Shown here one piece after another: positions 61,566-64,000 of a stretch of 64,000 nucleotides of DNA. Each line of letters begins with the position of its first letter. The first letter of the stretch is position 1. Source of the stretch: Saxidomus purpurata (taxonomy: Eukaryota; Mollusca; Bivalvia; Venerida; Veneridae); contig JAFMSR010000002.1 of NCBI GenBank assembly GCA_022818135.1, positions 45,080,699 to 45,144,698 of the forward strand, in the 5' to 3' direction. Under the pieces are notes generated by a model. It had not been told where the DNA came from, ran no database searches, and saw nothing but the letters and a program-made list of their open reading frames with translations. Made by a program: the position numbers and the translations under genes.

Positions 61566-63466
61566 CTGTTTTTCTATTTAAAACAACTCTTTAATTCAAA
61601 TTTTCGGCAATATTGCCTTTTTCAAGAAATTTGTCTACACTTTTTAAATTCACATGTTGATCATATTCATGACAAGCTTAGAAATGAAAAAAACAACAAA
61701 ACCCCCAGGAAATGACGCCACGTCCTAAGGGCGTCATATACCCCCCCATACGCCCCAACCCCCCCCCCCAATTACCCAGGTAAGAGTCCAATCACATGAA
61801 GAATACACTATAAAAACTAGAATTCGTTGAAATTAAACCGAAATCTATTTTAGTTGATACTAGTCCTAGTCTTGAATGCACTTATAAATCATATTATTAC
61901 ACATTTATTTAAGCCATAAGTTGTCCTATTATTTAACTTAAATTGTAGATCCTCTCTGCAGCATTTCCCAGGTTTTCTTAGTATTTAATCTTCCAGCAGT
62001 TGCTAATTATGGTCTCAATTTTTGCATGAAAAATAAAAATATAGATTTTTTTAGATAAATAGATATACCATGTATTTATATAATAATACAACAAGTGAAA
62101 TTGTAAAAAAATATGTAGAAATGAAGATTAAAATATTAAGCTAAAAAGTTTTTTCTTATATTTTTTTTAAAGGGAAATACTAAAAGATTATTATGTCCAT
62201 AATTATCAAACTTTACATATGGGTAAGACCTAGTTTTACAATATATCCTCCTTACCATGAGATTAAAAGACAATAATTCACCATGTTATGGAAGTACTCC
62301 CATCTTGTTACGGTGACAGCAGGTTTCTCTCATTAGCAGTTCCAAAACAAGCAGGAATATCAAGTAGGATGGAAAAAACCAACAACAAAGAAACAACTAT
62401 TAATTACCATTATCAGTTCAGTATTATGATGTTGTATTATAAGTAGAAAAACTATTACCATAGGTAAAACTTGAAATGTGTTGAACTGATGATTACGGGG
62501 ATGATGAATGTAATAGGATTTACAAATAGTTACTGTTATATAAATGTAATGGTTAGCACATTTCAAGTTTTACCTATGGTAATAGTTTTTCTACTTATAA
62601 TACAACATCATAATACTGAACTGATAATGGTAATTAATAGTTGTTTCTTTGTTGTTGGTTTTTTCCATCCTACTTGATATTCCTGCTTGTTTTTGGAACT
62701 GCTAATGAGAGAAACCTGCTGTCACCGTAACAAGATGGGAGTACTTCCATAACATGGTGAATTATTGTCTTTTAATCTCATGGTAAGGAGGATATATTGT
62801 AAAACTAGGTCTTACCCATATGTAAAGTTTGATAATTATGGACATAATAATCTTTTTAGTATTCCCTTTAAAATATATAAGAAAAAACTTTTTAGCTTAA
62901 TATTTTAATCTTCATTTCTACAATTCTTTTACAATTTCACTTGTTGTATTATTATATAAATACATGGTATATCTATTTATCTAAAAAATCTATATTTTTA
63001 TTTTTCATGCAAAAATTGAGACCATAATTAGCAACTCTTGGAAGATTAAATACTAAGAAAACCTGGGAAATGCTGCAGAGAGGATCTACAATTTAAGTTA
63101 AATAATAGGACAACTTTATGGCTTAAATAAATGTGTAATAATATGATTTATAAGTGCATTCAAGACAGGACTATGTATCAACTAAAATAGATTTCGGTTT
63201 AATTTCAACTGAATTCTAGTTTTTAAGTGTATTCTTCATGTGATTGGACTCTTACCTGAAAGAAACGGGAAACGCCATACGCTTTAGCTGTATATGGCGT
63301 CATTAGGACGGGGCCGTCACTTTCCTGACGTTTTGTTGTTTTTTTCATTTCTAAGCTTGTCATGAATATGATCAACATGTGAATTTAAAAAGTGTAGACA
63401 AATTTCTTGAAAAAGGCAATATTGCCGAAAATTTGAATTAAAGAGTTGTTTTAAATAGAAAAACAG
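61566..63466. mobile_element. 1.9-kb foldback element (915-bp inverted arms, about 76-bp spacer), in MELK intron 3
   Basis: The left arm 61566-62480 and right arm 62557-63466 are reverse complements over almost their full length. The outer ends are CTGTTTTTCTATTTAAAAC and its complement; the inner ends are AAACTTGAAATGTG and CACATTTCAAGTTT. The arms have diverged in places, for example around 61700-61770 versus 63260-63330 (GGGCGTCATATACCCC versus CTGTATATGGCGTCATTAGG). Near each outer end a perfect 12-bp palindrome GGCAATATTGCC lies in TTGAAAAAGGCAATATTGCC then GAAAA. Similar TTGTTAATTAATATTTA-like sequences lie outside both ends (about 61547 and 63504). No protein is encoded; the small frames are mirror copies. 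Confidence 0.92.
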
Positions 63467-64000
63467 TTATAATTATTATTCCCTGAGGAATATTGAAAGT
63501 ATTTATTGTTGAATTAATATTTAGGTTCTAAAAACTGTTTCCCACCTGTTGGTTGTCAAATTTCACATACCGCCAGCATTGGTTCCCTTCGAGGTGAAAT
63601 TTCAAGTTTTGACATGTGTCGTGTCAATAGCTCCCAGAACGACATAGTCAAATGATGAAGCACATCAACATCTTGTTTCGATTTAGCAGGGATAACATTA
63701 TGTTTTCGCTGAGGCAAATCAAAATGGTTACGCTTTCCTGCTTTCTGAACAGCTGATATACATTCAAAATACCTCCAGCATAGGTTCCCCCATTATAGAC
63801 TTATTATCTTGGTAGAGTTCAGTAATCAGTCAGAACTCAGATCTCTCGTAGGGCTTGAGTGATTGCCGCTTTCATTCTACTGGATTAGTACTACTGATTG
63901 TGTTTGCTCTCTATCTTAGATACCCTATGTTTAATAATCACCAAACTTTATCACCAGGTGTGTATAGGAATAAAATCTGGACCAAGTCCAATGATCAGCC
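63467..64000. other. MELK intron 3, continued
   Basis: No exon recognised. A minus-strand open stretch without a Met lies at about 63556-63796. The phrase GGAACC(T/A)ATGCTGG(A/C)GGTAT is present on the minus strand near 63775 and 63570, and on the plus strand near 59255. Confidence 0.4.

Noticed and set aside
62360..62677. Two frames encoding identical ends, one on each strand
   Set aside because: They are mirror copies produced by the inverted arms of the foldback, not two genes.
63556..63796. 80-codon minus-strand open stretch with a plausible-looking basic sequence
   Set aside because: It has no Met start, no recognised domain and no clear splice signals, and it overlaps the repeated GGAACC-ATGCTGG phrase.

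Overview
The window is eukaryotic nuclear DNA, AT-rich and repeat-dense, with small exons, GT-AG introns and few genes. The gene content (a RING-less two-B-box TRIM-like protein with a beta-propeller, and an animal MELK kinase) and the style of the interspersed repeats point to a bivalve mollusc. A venerid-type clam is my guess from the repeat families; it is inference, not proof.

Three protein-coding genes can be supported. (1) 5514-7386, plus strand: a two-exon TRIM-like protein of 467 aa. (2) 45802-21888, minus strand: an eight-exon gene whose splice sites and phases all join cleanly into an 1180-aa, very Ser/Lys/Glu/Arg-rich nuclear-type protein. It has an N-terminal short helix, an RG-rich box and a C-terminal coiled-coil tail. 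I cannot name it. (3) 57900 to beyond the window, plus strand: the first three coding exons of MELK, covering the kinase N-lobe.

Layout: 1-5513 has no gene but holds MITE copies and a GATT microsatellite. 5514-7776 is the TRIM-like gene. 7777-21887 is intergenic or possible 3'-UTR sequence of the minus-strand gene, full of degenerate dispersed repeats. 21888-45802 is the large minus-strand gene, with transposon copies in its introns. 45803-50746 is intergenic and carries one well-defined repeat at 49135-49550. 50747-52675 holds a rearranged LINE reverse-transcriptase fragment followed by about 1 kb of almost pure poly-A. 53740-57790 is a decayed L1/Tx1-like LINE (ORF1 and ORF2 remnants) with three other repeats nested in it. 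It ends about 110 bp before the MELK start codon. 58855-64000 is MELK intron, carrying a 2-kb repeat with about ten 168-bp internal units and a 1.9-kb inverted-repeat (foldback) element.

The genes show no sign of acting together; they are ordinary animal neighbours. The unusual content is the mobile DNA. It includes a near-perfect foldback, two different inverted-repeat elements sharing a hairpin motif resembling a hammerhead core, one element family with two kinds of internal tandem array, and a mobile-element pile-up directly before MELK. No tRNA, rRNA, CRISPR or bacterial-type system was seen.
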